Shown: piece by piece, positions 9,404 to 19,605 of the stretch
Numbering within the stretch: the stretch's first letter is position 1
Layout: every line of letters begins with the position of its first letter
NCBI GenBank assembly: GCA_002778195.1
Contig: PCDI01000002.1
Location: forward strand, 4,353,234-4,417,233
DNA from: Raffaelea ambrosiae
Taxonomy: Eukaryota > Ascomycota > Sordariomycetes > Ophiostomatales > Ophiostomataceae
Length of the DNA stretch: 64,000 nucleotides
Direction: 5' to 3'
Program-made: the position numbers and the translations under genes
The notes under the pieces: generated by a model
Told to the model about the DNA's origin: nothing
The model's database searches: none
The model's input: the letters and a program-made list of their open reading frames with translations, nothing else

Positions 9404-11717
9404 TTGAACCCTACCATCATGTCACCTGCCTGTTCTCCAACTGTCTGTTGCCTGTTGCCCGTTTCGTTGCCTGTTGATTGTGGCCTGCTGCCTGTTCTCC
9501 AACACGAAACACTCAATCTGCCGTGCTTCTGGGCGGAATCAGCGATACACGAGGTGGCTCTCCAGACTGATTTCCGCGAGAAGGGCCTCCAGGTCGTCGT
9601 CGACATCCAGAGCATCGAGCTGACGCCCGCATGTCCCCGCTGGGAAGCCAAGAACCGGACACCGACCGGCCGGCTGCTGCAGGAGCCCATTGTCGCCACC
9701 GCGTTCTGCTGCCTCGCGAGCACCAACTGCGGGGGGGTCGCCCTCGCTGAGCTTCTTGCACGCCGTGAGCCTGCGGGCTTCTGGGGCGATGCCAGCGACA
9801 CGGCTCCCATGACCTGCTGCGACGAGACGTTCCGGGCTACGCGGAGCCTGTGGGCGGCCTTGGTCCATCTGCGACAGGGAGACCAGCCGCGCGTGCTGCT
9901 GTGGGTGGATGCAGTCTGCATCAACCAGGACGACTCCGACGAGCGCACACAGCAGATCGGCCTGATGCGGCAGATCTACCAGATGGCGACCCGCGTTGTC
10001 GTCTGGCTGGGGGTAGCAGACGACGAGAACACGGACGGGGCTTTTTTGTTGTGTATGCGCACGGCGCACTTTTGGACAGACGCGGAAACATTGAAAACCC
10101 TGGGCCACGAGAGCATCGTTGCGCTGTACAAAGGTAGGCTGGGCCTGTTGCCTCCCTTTCCCGCTCGTTCCCGTCCTTTCCTTTTCTCGTCCTCTCCGCT
10201 AAGAAAAAAAAAACCCCCCCCAATCATAGAGACTCCTTACAAGATCGATCCGGGGAAGCAGCCAATACCGTTCTACGGCCTGGAAAGTTTTGTATCGCTG
10301 ATCAAGCGGGCTTGGTGGACACGATCGTGGGTCGTGCAGGAGATCTGTCTTTCACAGAGCGCTACGGTGTACTGCGGGGATATCTGGGTCGACTGGGACG
10401 CGTTGAGTGTCACTCTTGTCACGGTGAACAGTGGGATCATCAAAGCACAGCATCGACATAACTTTGGACCACACCGGTGCCTTGACCCTTGTCCGCCACA
10501 AGGCCGAGCGCGACCGCTCGCGCCAGGGGCCCAGCCAGGGGTCCCGCACCCACCCGGCAAGCCTCCTCGACGTCTGCACCGAGTTTCGGGTCACGCAGGC
10601 CACGGATCCACGCGACAAGGTGTATGCATTTCTCGGCCTGGTCGACCCGCCCAGTGGGCCGGTGCTGGCCACCCGGGCCGACTACTCCGTGGATGTGACG
10701 ACGTGCTACACACGTGCGATGCGGACCATCCTGGCCCAAAGCGAAAATCTGGACTGCCTAAGGCCCCAACGGTGCCCCCAGTGCGGCTTGGCGGCCTCGT
10801 CACTGCCGACCTGGGCTGTCGACTGGAGCTTCTTTGACGGCGGGGTCCACGCGTATTCGCTGGGAACCTACCATTGCGCCTCGGGCGACTCTCGATACGA
10901 CCCCATCGACCCAGCCATCGACCCAGCGAGTATGATGCATCCAGAACTTCTCCGCCGCCGGGGGTACATCCTGGAGACGCTGACCGCGGTCTCGAAAGAG
11001 TCCATGCCGATGTGGTATGCGATGGACCTGCCCGAGGGGATATCCACATCCCCGTCCGCCGAGGAAGCCCCTATAACCATCAAATACGCAGTGAAGTTGC
11101 TTCGCCAGGCGGGCACGGCCGCCGACGTGACGCGTCGATGGGACCGCTTCGCCAGGTCGCTCCGCTGTGCCACCGATACCGACAGCGACACCGACGTGGA
11201 CGCGCACCGTCGCCTCCTTGCCAACCTCCTCCGCCCAGATTGTGCCTCCAGCCCGACGGAGCTCGAACATGGCGTCCAATCGTTGGTGTCCGTGCTGCGG
11301 CGTGCAAAGCCAGTGGTCCTGCTGAGACGCTTGGGCTTGCGGAAAATGCTGCCGCCGGTGTTTCAGATGTTGATGGGCTTAGCCGTGCCGCGTGAAAAGA
11401 TGGTGTACTTGCTAGCCATCAATCGCAGGCTCGCCCGCTCCGACACCCATCTCGCTCTCGTGCCTCGGGACACCAGAGAGTTCCATGCCGCTGGCTGTTC
11501 TCTACTGCATAGACTCGAGAACTTTGTCTGCGAGTTGCCAACGTTTGTTGACCTCATGAAGTGGAAGTCGTTCTGTCACTTCTTCCAGTTCAAGGCGTGT
11601 CGCAATATAAAATCACCCAAGTGCTCGACGTCGAGCTTTGTTAGAGAGCTAAAATCGGGGAGAGTTTGGGGGCCCTTTACCAGCCTTTCCCTTTGCGACT
11701 CCATCAATGGGGAATAA
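9404..11717 (+). pseudogene. Heterokaryon-incompatibility (HET) domain gene, probably damaged
   Basis: The core HET motif LLWVDAVCINQDDSDERTQQ is followed by LMRQIYQMATRVVVWLG, then WWTRSWVVQEICLS and, in another frame, ATDPRDKVYAFLGL and SLPTWAVDW. These are hallmarks of fungal HET proteins, which trigger cell death on fusion of unlike strains. An intron fits at 10134-10229 (96 bp). Between WDALSVTLVTVNSGIIKAQ and the conserved LVRHKAERDR the frame shifts by +1 (about 10455-10490). A 79-bp GT-AG intron (10424-10502) would also repair the frame, but it would remove residues that look conserved on both sides. The first HET motif (YxALSYxWG) is degenerate (GFWGDASDTAP). The tail diverges after LVPRDTRE, losing the usual family C-terminus. 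The start at 9404 is doubtful because the first 35 codons are repeats of TGCCTGTT. Coding remnants are certain; functional status is not. Confidence 0.7.
9426..9503. repeat. Imperfect TGCCTGTT repeats with a 16-bp direct repeat
   Basis: The 16-mer CTGCCTGTTCTCCAAC occurs at 9426-9441 and 9488-9503, with further TGCCTGTTG copies between. The region is translated as Cys/Leu/Pro low-complexity sequence in the HET frame and is more likely non-coding leader. Confidence 0.8.
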
Positions 11718-12288
11718 TAAACAAAAGAGTAAAGGGGAGAAGACGAAAGAAAACAAGCGGAAACTGCAAACAATATAAGGAACAAATTTGGGCTTGGAGT
11801 CTGGGCGAGACAGGGGGAAAATCATGGAAGACAGGCCGAAATTACATAGTATGTCGGAAGAAGAGAAAAATGAGGAGGGCATTTTTGCGCCCAAACCAAA
11901 TCAGATCAACAGAACATTGAGCCCACTTTTCAGTTACACAAACATTTAGTTTACTGCCCCGCTTTCCTTTTCGTTGTGATGGGCAAAAGGAAGTCAGAAG
12001 AAGAAGAAAAAAAGGGCATACACATGAAAAACCCGTCCTCCTTCCCCTCTTACTCTGTGCATATTCTTTTTTCGGTACGTATCACTCCATGATTTGGTGC
12101 TTGGAATGCGGAGCTAAAAGTATTTAGTTGCAGCAAACGACAGGCCGAAAAATAAAATAAATCAAATAAAAAATAGTATTATATAATAAAAAAGCAATTA
12201 AATCCCAAATAACTGCAACGCTATCCCACTGCCGTGCACGTGGCACCTCTAGCTCAGTTATGCCCACGTGCTCCTTGCCGCAGTACGA

Positions 12289-12850
12289 TGATAACCTGAT
12301 TCCCGGCTTCTTCGTGTGCCTGTGTTCGTCTCTCGGCTGGCATCAACAAAGTCTCGGCCAACTTAATTCATGGTCAGCATCGCACAGGGACGGCTGTTCC
12401 GCGCACCCCCAATTTTTCTATGTGGCTATCAGCACGTTCTCGGCCCCAGAACCCGAGATAGCCCAGGCTGTATCGCCTATGATGCATCGACAAATGGCTG
12501 CCTGTCATCTTCCTGCGCCAGGTATGCAGCCATCTGGATGCTGTCAGCCGTGGACTTTCAAATTCAGTGTCCTTGTCTGATAGCTCGTTTCTTTGTAGTT
12601 TGTTATGTGTTTTTGTTATTCTCCGGGTCCCCAATGGAACCCCGTTATCAGCGTGCCCATAAATGCTTTGGCCGTGGTCTTATCGTCAACCCAGACAACT
12701 GGGTCAGACTTACCAACTAGCATTATAAACTGGGGATTGCGGTGCTAGGAATCAACCGCTTCGCCGCCCACATGATTTGGCCGATGCCAAGCATCCATGC
12801 TGGGTCAAGGGTGGGTGCTGGCCGTTGTCGTACATCGACGCGGCTTATCA
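12289..12850. promoter_or_regulatory. Cluster of GATA-factor core sites
   Basis: HGATAR-type cores occur at 12289-12294 (TGATAA), 12426-12431 (TGATAG, minus), 12456-12461 (AGATAG), 12578-12583 (TGATAG), 12645-12650 (TGATAA, minus), 12679-12684 (GATAAG, minus) and 12844-12850 (TGATAAG, minus). AreA/NIT2-type regulators bind clustered sites of this kind to activate nitrogen-scavenging permeases. Function here is inferred. Confidence 0.45.
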
Positions 12851-12863
12851 GTGGTGTACAATG

Positions 12864-12870
12864 TATAAAT
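12864..12870 (+). promoter_or_regulatory. TATA-box candidate of the NCS1 permease
   Basis: TATAAAT lies 235 bp before the ATG and just downstream of the last GATA site. Confidence 0.5.
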
Positions 12871-13104
12871 AAACGAATGCATGCGTGGCGATCTACGGGA
12901 GACAGTCTTCTCGGGTCCCCCCCCCTTCTTGATCAACTTTTTCTGGCTTGTTTTCAATCTCATCGAGACCTGTCTCGGGTCTCTTTCATACGTGGTACTG
13001 TCGTGCCGAGCAGTATCCAAGAAAAGTGCGTTTCCGAGAATCCGTCGTCGTCTTTGGGCCAGCCGCGACTAACCAACACCCCCCAAACAGAACGACAACG
13101 CACC

Positions 13105-14817
13105 ATGGCGTCCAGATTGGCGTCCCGATGTGCCGAGGCCATCCGGGTCAAGGAGACCGAGACCCCCGAGGGCAGCCATCACTCGTACGGCCCCATGTCC
13201 AACATTGACCTCGAGCCCACGCCGCCCCAGCAGCGCCAGTGGTCCGGCTGGCACTTTTTCGCCTTCCAGTTCAGCATCGCCTTCTCGCCCACCACCTACA
13301 ACATTGGCTCCTCGCTGTACGCCATCGGGCTCAACTGGTGGACCATCATCATCGCCGCCTTTGTCGGCACCAGCCTCTGCTCCGCCGTCCTCTTCTTCAA
13401 CTCGCGCGGCCCGACCCTGTACCACGTCGGCTATCCCGTCTACGTGCGCGCCACGGCCGGCGTCTACGGCTCCTTCTTCTTCCTCTTCATCCGCATGGTC
13501 GTCGCCATCTTCTACGAGGGCACCCAGACCTACTATGCCAGCCGCCTGATGAACGTGGCGCTGCGCTGCATCTTTGGCCACCGATGGACCGACATGCCCA
13601 ACCACCTGCCCGCGTCCGCCGGCCTGACGACCTCGGGCATGGTGGCCTTTTTCGTGACCTGGCTGCTGCAGTTCCCGTCCGCCTGGCTGCACCCCAGCAA
13701 GGCCGGCCCCCTGTTCGTGGTCAAGTCGTTCCTGTCGCCGACCGCCTACCTGGTCACCATGATCTGGGCCCTCGTCAAGTTCCAGGGCGTCAACCTCAGC
13801 CTGGGCAAGACGGAGCTGTCGGGGGGCGCCCTTGGCTGGGGATTTATGCGCTCCATCAACACCGTCGTCAGCGGCGTCGTCCCGCCCATGGTCAACATTG
13901 CCGACCTGGCCCGCTACGCCAACCAGCCGCGCGACGTGTGGCCCCTGATCGGCGGCCTCTTGGTCAGCAAGCCCGCCGTCATCCTGGTCGGCCTCTTCAC
14001 CACCGCCGCCGGCGCCAAGCGGTTCGGCGTCGCCAACTGGAACCTCTGGGACCTCTACAGCCTGATCCTCGACCACTACTGGGGCCCCGGCACGCGCACG
14101 CTCGTCTTTCTGGGCGCCTTCATCCAGGCCTTTGCCACCGTCGTCACCAACATTTCCAGCAACGCCATCCCCATCGGCTGCGACCTCTCGGGTCTCTTCC
14201 CGCGCGTCTTCACCATCGTCCGCGGCCAGATCCTGTGCAATCTGCTGATCTGGGCCGTCGTGCCCTGGCTGCTCGTCAACTCGGCCCAGAACTTCTTGAC
14301 CTTTCTGGGCTCCTACCTCTGCTTCATCAGCCCCATCATCGCCTGCATGATCGTCGACTACTGGCTCATCCGCCACGGCAACCTGCACGTCCCCTCGCTC
14401 TACCGCCCCGACCCGACCTCGCCCTACTACTACAACAAGGGCGTCAACCCGCGCGCCTACGCCGCCTGGGTGGCGGGTGTCGTGCTGGTCATCTCGGGCA
14501 TTGCCGGCGCCATCAAGCCCGGCAGCATCAGCCAGACCGCCGTCAACATCTACAACTGCGGCTTCGTCCTGTCCTTCACGACCGGCGCCGTCGTCTACTA
14601 CGTGCTGTGCCGCGTGTTCCCGCCGTCGATCTACCCCACGGACGGCACACACGCCGGCACGAGCACCCGCTGGGAGACCATGGCGCCGACCGAGGGCTTC
14701 TTCCCCGACGACGACCCCCAGCCGGCCTACGTGCGGGACCGCATGCTGCTGGGCGAGGAGTCGCCGGGCAGCGTGTCGGCTGGTCCTGAGATGTCGGACC
14801 GGAAGATGTACGAGTAG
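13105..14817 (+). CDS. NCS1-family nucleobase/allantoin-type permease (570 aa)
   Basis: Plasma-membrane proton symporter of the nucleobase:cation symporter-1 family (uracil, allantoin, thiamine and related substrates). Intronless, 570 aa. Start chosen at 13105, where CACC precedes ATG and family-like sequence begins soon after (residues 25-60: SNIDLEPTPPQQRQWSGWHFF). About 12 membrane spans. Diagnostic blocks include NIGSSLYAIGLNWW in TM1, RATAGVYGSFFF, the PPMVNIADLARYA loop, ISSNAIPIGCDLSGLFP, and LGSYLCFISPIIACMIVDYWLIR near TM9-10. The segment HVPSLYRPDPTSPYYY is the usual cytosolic loop. Substrate cannot be told from sequence; the fungal FUR-like branch is likely. The upstream GATA cluster suggests nitrogen control. 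Confidence 0.93.
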   Translation: MASRLASRCAEAIRVKETETPEGSHHSYGPMSNIDLEPTPPQQRQWSGWHFFAFQFSIAFSPTTYNIGSSLYAIGLNWWTIIIAAFVGTSLCSAVLFFNSRGPTLYHVGYPVYVRATAGVYGSFFFLFIRMVVAIFYEGTQTYYASRLMNVALRCIFGHRWTDMPNHLPASAGLTTSGMVAFFVTWLLQFPSAWLHPSKAGPLFVVKSFLSPTAYLVTMIWALVKFQGVNLSLGKTELSGGALGWGFMRSINTVVSGVVPPMVNIADLARYANQPRDVWPLIGGLLVSKPAVILVGLFTTAAGAKRFGVANWNLWDLYSLILDHYWGPGTRTLVFLGAFIQAFATVVTNISSNAIPIGCDLSGLFPRVFTIVRGQILCNLLIWAVVPWLLVNSAQNFLTFLGSYLCFISPIIACMIVDYWLIRHGNLHVPSLYRPDPTSPYYYNKGVNPRAYAAWVAGVVLVISGIAGAIKPGSISQTAVNIYNCGFVLSFTTGAVVYYVLCRVFPPSIYPTDGTHAGTSTRWETMAPTEGFFPDDDPQPAYVRDRMLLGEESPGSVSAGPEMSDRKMYE

Positions 14818-14962
14818 AGTAGACGAGTAGTATCATGATGAATAGACGCGATGATTTGAAAGCTTGAAATTCTTTTTTGGAAAGCAAAAGCCACCCCATG
14901 CCGAAGAACCCAGCCGAATGCATTCGTCTTCTTCTCCCCACATCATCTTTTTAGAAAAGTAG

Positions 14963-15370
14963 TCAAGTCGTCTTCATACTATCCCACACACCATTCGCTA
15001 GCTTGTCCGCCACGGCTTCGAACCCTCCCTGGCTCTGCAGGTCCGCCGCCAGCACGACCGTGATCGTGTATGCTGTCGCCGTGACAGAATGGAGCTTGAT
15101 TTGTCGGCTGGCCACCACGGCCATGATGTGCGCCAACAGCGTCTCGAACGGAAACGATCGAGATGCGCGGTGCACCCCGAACGATCCGTCGTAGAGGTTG
15201 GCAATGACGAGGTCGACGCTCGGGGGACCGGGGATCTGCGAGGCACCAGCAGCGTGGACGGCGCCTGTGACGGGATCCTCGATCTTGCCGTCAACCACAG
15301 GGCGGCGTGCGTCGGCATCCCAGTCGCCCGCGTGAAACTCTTCAGGGTGGTGGTCGTCCTGGGCAGACAT
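14963..15370 (-). CDS. Hypothetical protein (135 aa)
   Basis: Single-exon frame convergent with the permease. The N-terminus is acidic and His-rich (MSAQDDHHPEEFHAGDWDAD) and the rest is a compact alpha/beta-looking domain (VDLVIANLYDGSFGVHR, LLAHIMAVVASRQIKLHSVTATAYTITVVLAADL). No signal peptide or metal motif. Codon third positions are GC-rich like its neighbours. I do not recognise a family. Confidence 0.55.
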   Translation of the reverse strand: MSAQDDHHPEEFHAGDWDADARRPVVDGKIEDPVTGAVHAAGASQIPGPPSVDLVIANLYDGSFGVHRASRSFPFETLLAHIMAVVASRQIKLHSVTATAYTITVVLAADLQSQGGFEAVADKLANGVWDSMKTT

Positions 15371-15936
15371 GGTTTGGCGAATTGGACTGCGTTAACTGTT
15401 TATGTATGTGCAGTTGGTGGGTGGGTGCAGGGACTTGCGCTTTGATGCGTGTAAGAGAAAGTTGGCAGGGCGGGAGAATTGTATGCGGGGTCTGCCAACT
15501 ATAAGAGTGTCGCCCTCCATATAAGGCACGGCACATCCGGCAGCAGGAAGGATCTTGATGCTTGCATGCGGCCCAGTTGCGGTCTGGAACGTAGAAAACA
15601 CTACCAACAGGAATCGAGACACTGAAATTTCCACCTTTTATGGGCTTGATGTATCGAAACGTACTCTGTAATATTAGTGCTCTTATGGAGATCTTTATCG
15701 CGGGTCGTGGGTGCCTACGAGGGTATTGCGGTTATTCAATTTCACAGAGAAGAACCTGCAATGATAATGCCTTGTATTTGGTAGAGAATCTCAATAGACC
15801 TATGAAAAGAACTACTTTGGCACATCGGCTTGTTACACTTGTCGAAGCATCCCATTCCAAATGGTCATATTTTGCAAAGTCGTCTGTCGTCTGAGGCAAA
15901 TAGTCGTTTCATTCTCCCGGTATGGAGTGAAGTTTT
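15371..15936. other. Intergenic, nothing recognised
   Basis: Promoter of the hypothetical gene at 14963-15370 and 3' region of the secreted protein gene. No gene or repeat seen. Confidence 0.5.
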
Positions 15937-16307
15937 CTACTCGTAGGACGGCCTTCTGCGTGTTAGTTGCTTGAAAGTTTGCAGGGGTTGGCTTCAGACT
16001 CTTACCGTGGCTCAACGGCGGCTGCGTGCGCCTGCTTCTGGCAACCGCATTTGGTGCAGTTCTTCTTCTCGCCCGCCGCCGGACTGTAGGTGCCGTCCGA
16101 CATGCACTTGCTGGCAGGAGGCAGGCACCTGGCCGGCGCTTCTTGGCCACCCGTGCACCTGATTGTGTACTTGGCGGCCGCTTCAATCTCGACGGGGGTC
16201 GGGTTAGACTGTTTGACGGCCTCGGGCTGGGGGGCCGGTTGAGGGCTGGCCATGGCAATCGCACACATGAGAGCTGCACCGAGGACGAGAGCTGCGTTGA
16301 ATCGCAT
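15937..16307 (-). CDS. Small secreted cysteine-rich protein (106 aa)
   Basis: Exons 16307-16006 and 15955-15937. The 50-bp intron has a strong GTAAGA donor, an ACTAAC branch point and a CGCAG acceptor. Spliced, the tail reads VEPRRPSYE; unspliced, the frame stops inside the donor (100 aa). The first 20 residues are a signal peptide (MRFNAALVLGAALMCAIAMA). A short Pro/Gln-rich linker follows, then a compact domain with six cysteines (TIRC, ARC, SKC, NC, TKC, GC), enough for three disulphides. Size, secretion and cysteine content are effector-like or antimicrobial-like, but I recognise no family. Confidence 0.65.
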
Positions 16308-17915
16308 AGTTAGGTTTTTCTTGATAAGTTCTGAGAGTGAGGAGTGGATGTAAGAAAGTGAAATCTCTTGGAACTTTATTGTGGCACGATGAGAAGGCGA
16401 ATGCCTGCAGGCTGGATCTGGGAGTTTATATGCAACTCATTTCTCATCGCTTTGTTGGACATGATGTCCTTGTTGCCAACGTCAACGCCATGATGAGTAT
16501 GATTCTTTTGAATCCTTCAGATGCGAAGCAGAAGAGCCTAAGTGAACATCATATTCGCATGCATACGCCTTTCCGCGGGTAGGGATGGCGGGCTAGCTCC
16601 GTGTTGGGGGGGCGTGCTGCATAAACAAAAACAACCCGCAGTTCGCGCCGTGAACAGGAAGAAGGCACAGCAAATTACGGTGAGTCGAGCAGGCTTCCAC
16701 TTATACAGACCCACGTGGATGCATTTAGATCCAAGAGGATCGAGAATGTATCTACATCGTATGTCAAGTTTTACGGAGACGGCTCGGGAAAGACCGGGTA
16801 ATCCAATAAAAAGAGCTTGTTCTCTCTGGGATCACCGCTGCTGAATCTGGGTAAATCCCAGCCATCACGTTCTGTGGGGCGCAAAGGAGCACAAGTCGTC
16901 TTAGCCGTGATCTTCGGGTACATCCTGGGATTCACACCCGGTACGGGGTTCTCGTTCTCAATTTGGGCCAGCAGTGCTTCTTTTGGAAATGTTTACGAAA
17001 AGAACGTGAATAAACGACGTTTCTGTACGCCTCCAACTTCGAATCTATCTCGATCCTTTCATAACACGGCCAGTCAATCTGTTCTACCACTTGTCATCCT
17101 TTTGCAGGACCTTCACACGGCTTAACTCATCCTAATGTTGTCTGTGGAGACTGCCATTACGATTCGTGTTTTTATTTTTGGACCATTTTCAAGGTGCATC
17201 CTTCAACGACCACGGCAAGATACAAATGAACACGGCCCCATAAGGTGTTCGGCTAGAGCTGCCTGGATAGGGACACCGTAACTGTCTCGCAGTATAAGAT
17301 TGACTGTCTTTCATTTCAAGTCATCGACGACAGCGGGAATTCATCGGTTAATGTCTGTCAAGCGTGAAACTCGTAGGGCGTCACATTTGAATATGGTCAT
17401 TCGCCTGGCAATTAAAACTTGGCAGTTCATTACAACCCGCGTCTACTTTTGTTGTCTAGTTTCTTGCCCATCACGACTATTTAAACTTGTACTACTACTG
17501 GGACTGGAGGAAATTTCAAGAGACTCTGTGTGACGTTGTCGTAGCAAAATAAAGTCAAATGGCAACCTTGTGTGGGCAGGGAGGCCACCTCGCCGGGCAC
17601 GAGGCTGTAGGTAGATCCCAGACTCTGTCCTGACGCCAAAGCACCACCTTCCCAGAAGGGTAGTTAAATTGTTCATCCCCGCTATGGCCAGGCATCAAAG
17701 ACCTTCTTGGCACCGTCGGTTGCCATGTTTCCCCCCTGGTTAGACGACTGGGCCTGGGAGTCTATCTAGAGTCTATCTAGTGTTGTACCAGGCCTGCTCA
17801 GTATCTTCCAGCCGGTTTGTCTGGCGTCATCTTCCTAGGTAATGTGGTCGTAACTACCGCAACGGTAGAGCACAAGAAAAAGCCAGCCATTGCTCACCTG
17901 TTTATCAGATCCGTA
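16308..17915. other. Intergenic, nothing recognised
   Basis: 1.6 kb between the secreted-protein promoter and the HET pseudogene. Only short frames without motifs; no transposon or RNA gene recognised. Confidence 0.45.
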
Positions 17916-18717
17916 ATGCTCGCGCTCTACGATGCCCTGCTCAAGGGGGCATTTTACCAGCGGATAGCAGACCGGGAGGCGCCCAGCTTAACCATACGAG
18001 AAGACGTGGACGAGTATGTTTTTTGTCGCTGACGCTGCCATAGCCTGCGATACTCAGTGCTAAAAAAAACAAAACCCTTAAAACAAATAGAAATTCACCA
18101 AAGTATGCCTATACGCCGCTTCCAGACAGGCATATCCGCCTGCTCCATATTCATGCTGCAGCCACTCCAGCAGATCCCATCCGCTGTCCGCTGTCTATCA
18201 TGTCCGTCCAGGCCGACGCGCCGCTCGAGTTTGACGCCCTGTCCTATTGCTGGGGCGATCCGACGGAGCAGCACTGGATTGCATGCGATGGCCGCGCCAT
18301 ACGCGTAACGCGCAGTCTCTTGCCGGGCCTGCAGCATCTGCGGCTGGCCGACCAGGGCCGGGTTCTGTGGGCCGACGCCGAAAATGGGGACGGCGGCCTG
18401 TCTCCGCGACTATGCCTCATTGCAGACGAGGGAAGGGCTGAATACGCCGACTACCAAAGGTATCTGCACTACCCCATTAGGGCCTCGTCTTGGCGGGCCT
18501 TGTTCACAGCGCAGAGGGGGTACGTTGGCCGGCTCCCTTTTCGTCTCGGCTGGGGGAATATGTGGTCATTTTTCACGGAGGAAAGACGCCGTACGTGCTG
18601 AGGAAGGTGAAGCGGACTGGGTCTTTCATGTTGGTTCGAGAGGCATTTTTGCACGGCTTCTTGAACAGAGAAGGGGTGCATGATCAATATCCAGTGCAGG
18701 AGTTTTCCATTGTGTGA
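17916..18717 (+). pseudogene. Internally deleted HET-domain pseudogene
   Basis: Exon 1 (17916-18013) starts MLALYDALLK and ends LTIREDVDE. A 77-bp GT-AG intron (18014-18090) joins it to NSPKYAYTPLPDRHIRLLHI. The canonical first HET motif FDALSYCWGDPTEQHW follows, then VTRSLLPGLQHLRLADQGRVLWADA. At this point (about 18380) an intact HET gene would read on into a CINQ motif and several hundred more residues. Instead the sequence jumps to a family tail: SSWRALFTAQRGYVGRLPF, then, after a -1 shift in a T-run near 18540, SRLGEYVVIFHGGKTPYVLRKV and VQEFSIV stop. So start, first motif and terminus survive while the middle is gone. A short fusion peptide could still be made, but not a working HET protein. 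Confidence 0.75.
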
Positions 18718-19605
18718 TAGGACGCCACCGGGAAGATGGCTCGCCAATGTAACGCTTGATCACGGACAAGATTCGAGGAACGCCTGTGCATTTGTGAGCT
18801 CGGCGCCGCCCCGAGGATGAACACGCCTGTGCAGCATCATATCTTGGGGCCGGACGAGAAAGTTTCAAGAAGCCGCATGGAAGATCAATAGCATCCTAGT
18901 CGCCAGAGTCTCGAACACATCCAAGAGGAGCAGAGGGTTTGCCATGGAGCACACCGCACCCCGGGCCGGGTGGGGCTTCAGAAATCAAGCTTAAAAACAG
19001 AAGTAGTCCAATGCATATCGCACCCTACCGACTTGTGAACAGCTGCATACGATGCACACGTTTATGGTACACAGGTTGGTCGTTGCCTAAGGCAGTTCCT
19101 AGTATATGGGGCACTTGCCTGGAAGGCTCTAATTAACCCCAATTCTTTTTTTCGTGTTGGTTTCACTTTGCTTCTCCTCATCAGAAAAAGGAAAGCTCGG
19201 TACGATGTAAGTACTGATTGGCCCCCTTACCTAGAGGGGGGACACTTGAGAAAGCACATGCCGAGGCACTTCCCCGTTCAGGCATGCTGCCGCCCGATCC
19301 AAACTCCCCGGCCGTACTCGTATATGCTTTGCCGACCCCCCTCATCTTCTTCCCCTCACATCGAATGACACTGGCTTGGGGGAACGAGTCATCCTGGGGC
19401 AAATTCGGTATGCGCTAAACGAGACATTTGTTCGATGCTTTGTTTCTTGGGCATGCGGTTCTCCGCGCGGTTTTATAAGCGTTTAGGCACCCGGAAGGGG
19501 CTGTGTCCCTGCTTCTGAATTGTTGACAGCGACCCCCCTCCCCTTTTTGCCATCGCCATCCACACAAGCACCTGCCCATCCACAGCCACCACAACAGTAG
19601 ATACA
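18718..19605. other. Intergenic, promoter of the monooxygenase gene
   Basis: No gene supported. A CT/CA-rich leader precedes the ATG at 19606. Confidence 0.5.

Larger units (their letters stand above)
11718..13104. other. Intergenic and promoter region of the NCS1 permease
   Basis: No gene supported. 11,960-12,230 is strongly A/T-rich. 12,289-12,850 holds a cluster of GATA core sites, and a TATA-like box follows at 12,864. The frame of the permease is open upstream to 12,742, but that part shows no family similarity and contains the TATA box, so I treat it as leader. Confidence 0.6.

Noticed and set aside
12251..12330. tRNA-like A-box (TAGCTCAGTTA)
   Set aside because: No B-box at the right distance and no cloverleaf stems.
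12742..13104. Upstream in-frame extension of the permease
   Set aside because: Not conserved in kind and contains the TATA-like box; the ATG at 13105 has a better context.
13069..14652. 527-codon open frame antisense to the NCS1 permease
   Set aside because: Gly/Asp/Val-rich shadow without membrane or other motifs.
13239..14789. 516-codon open frame in another sense frame of the permease
   Set aside because: Arg/His/Pro-rich composition typical of an off-frame read of a GC-rich gene.
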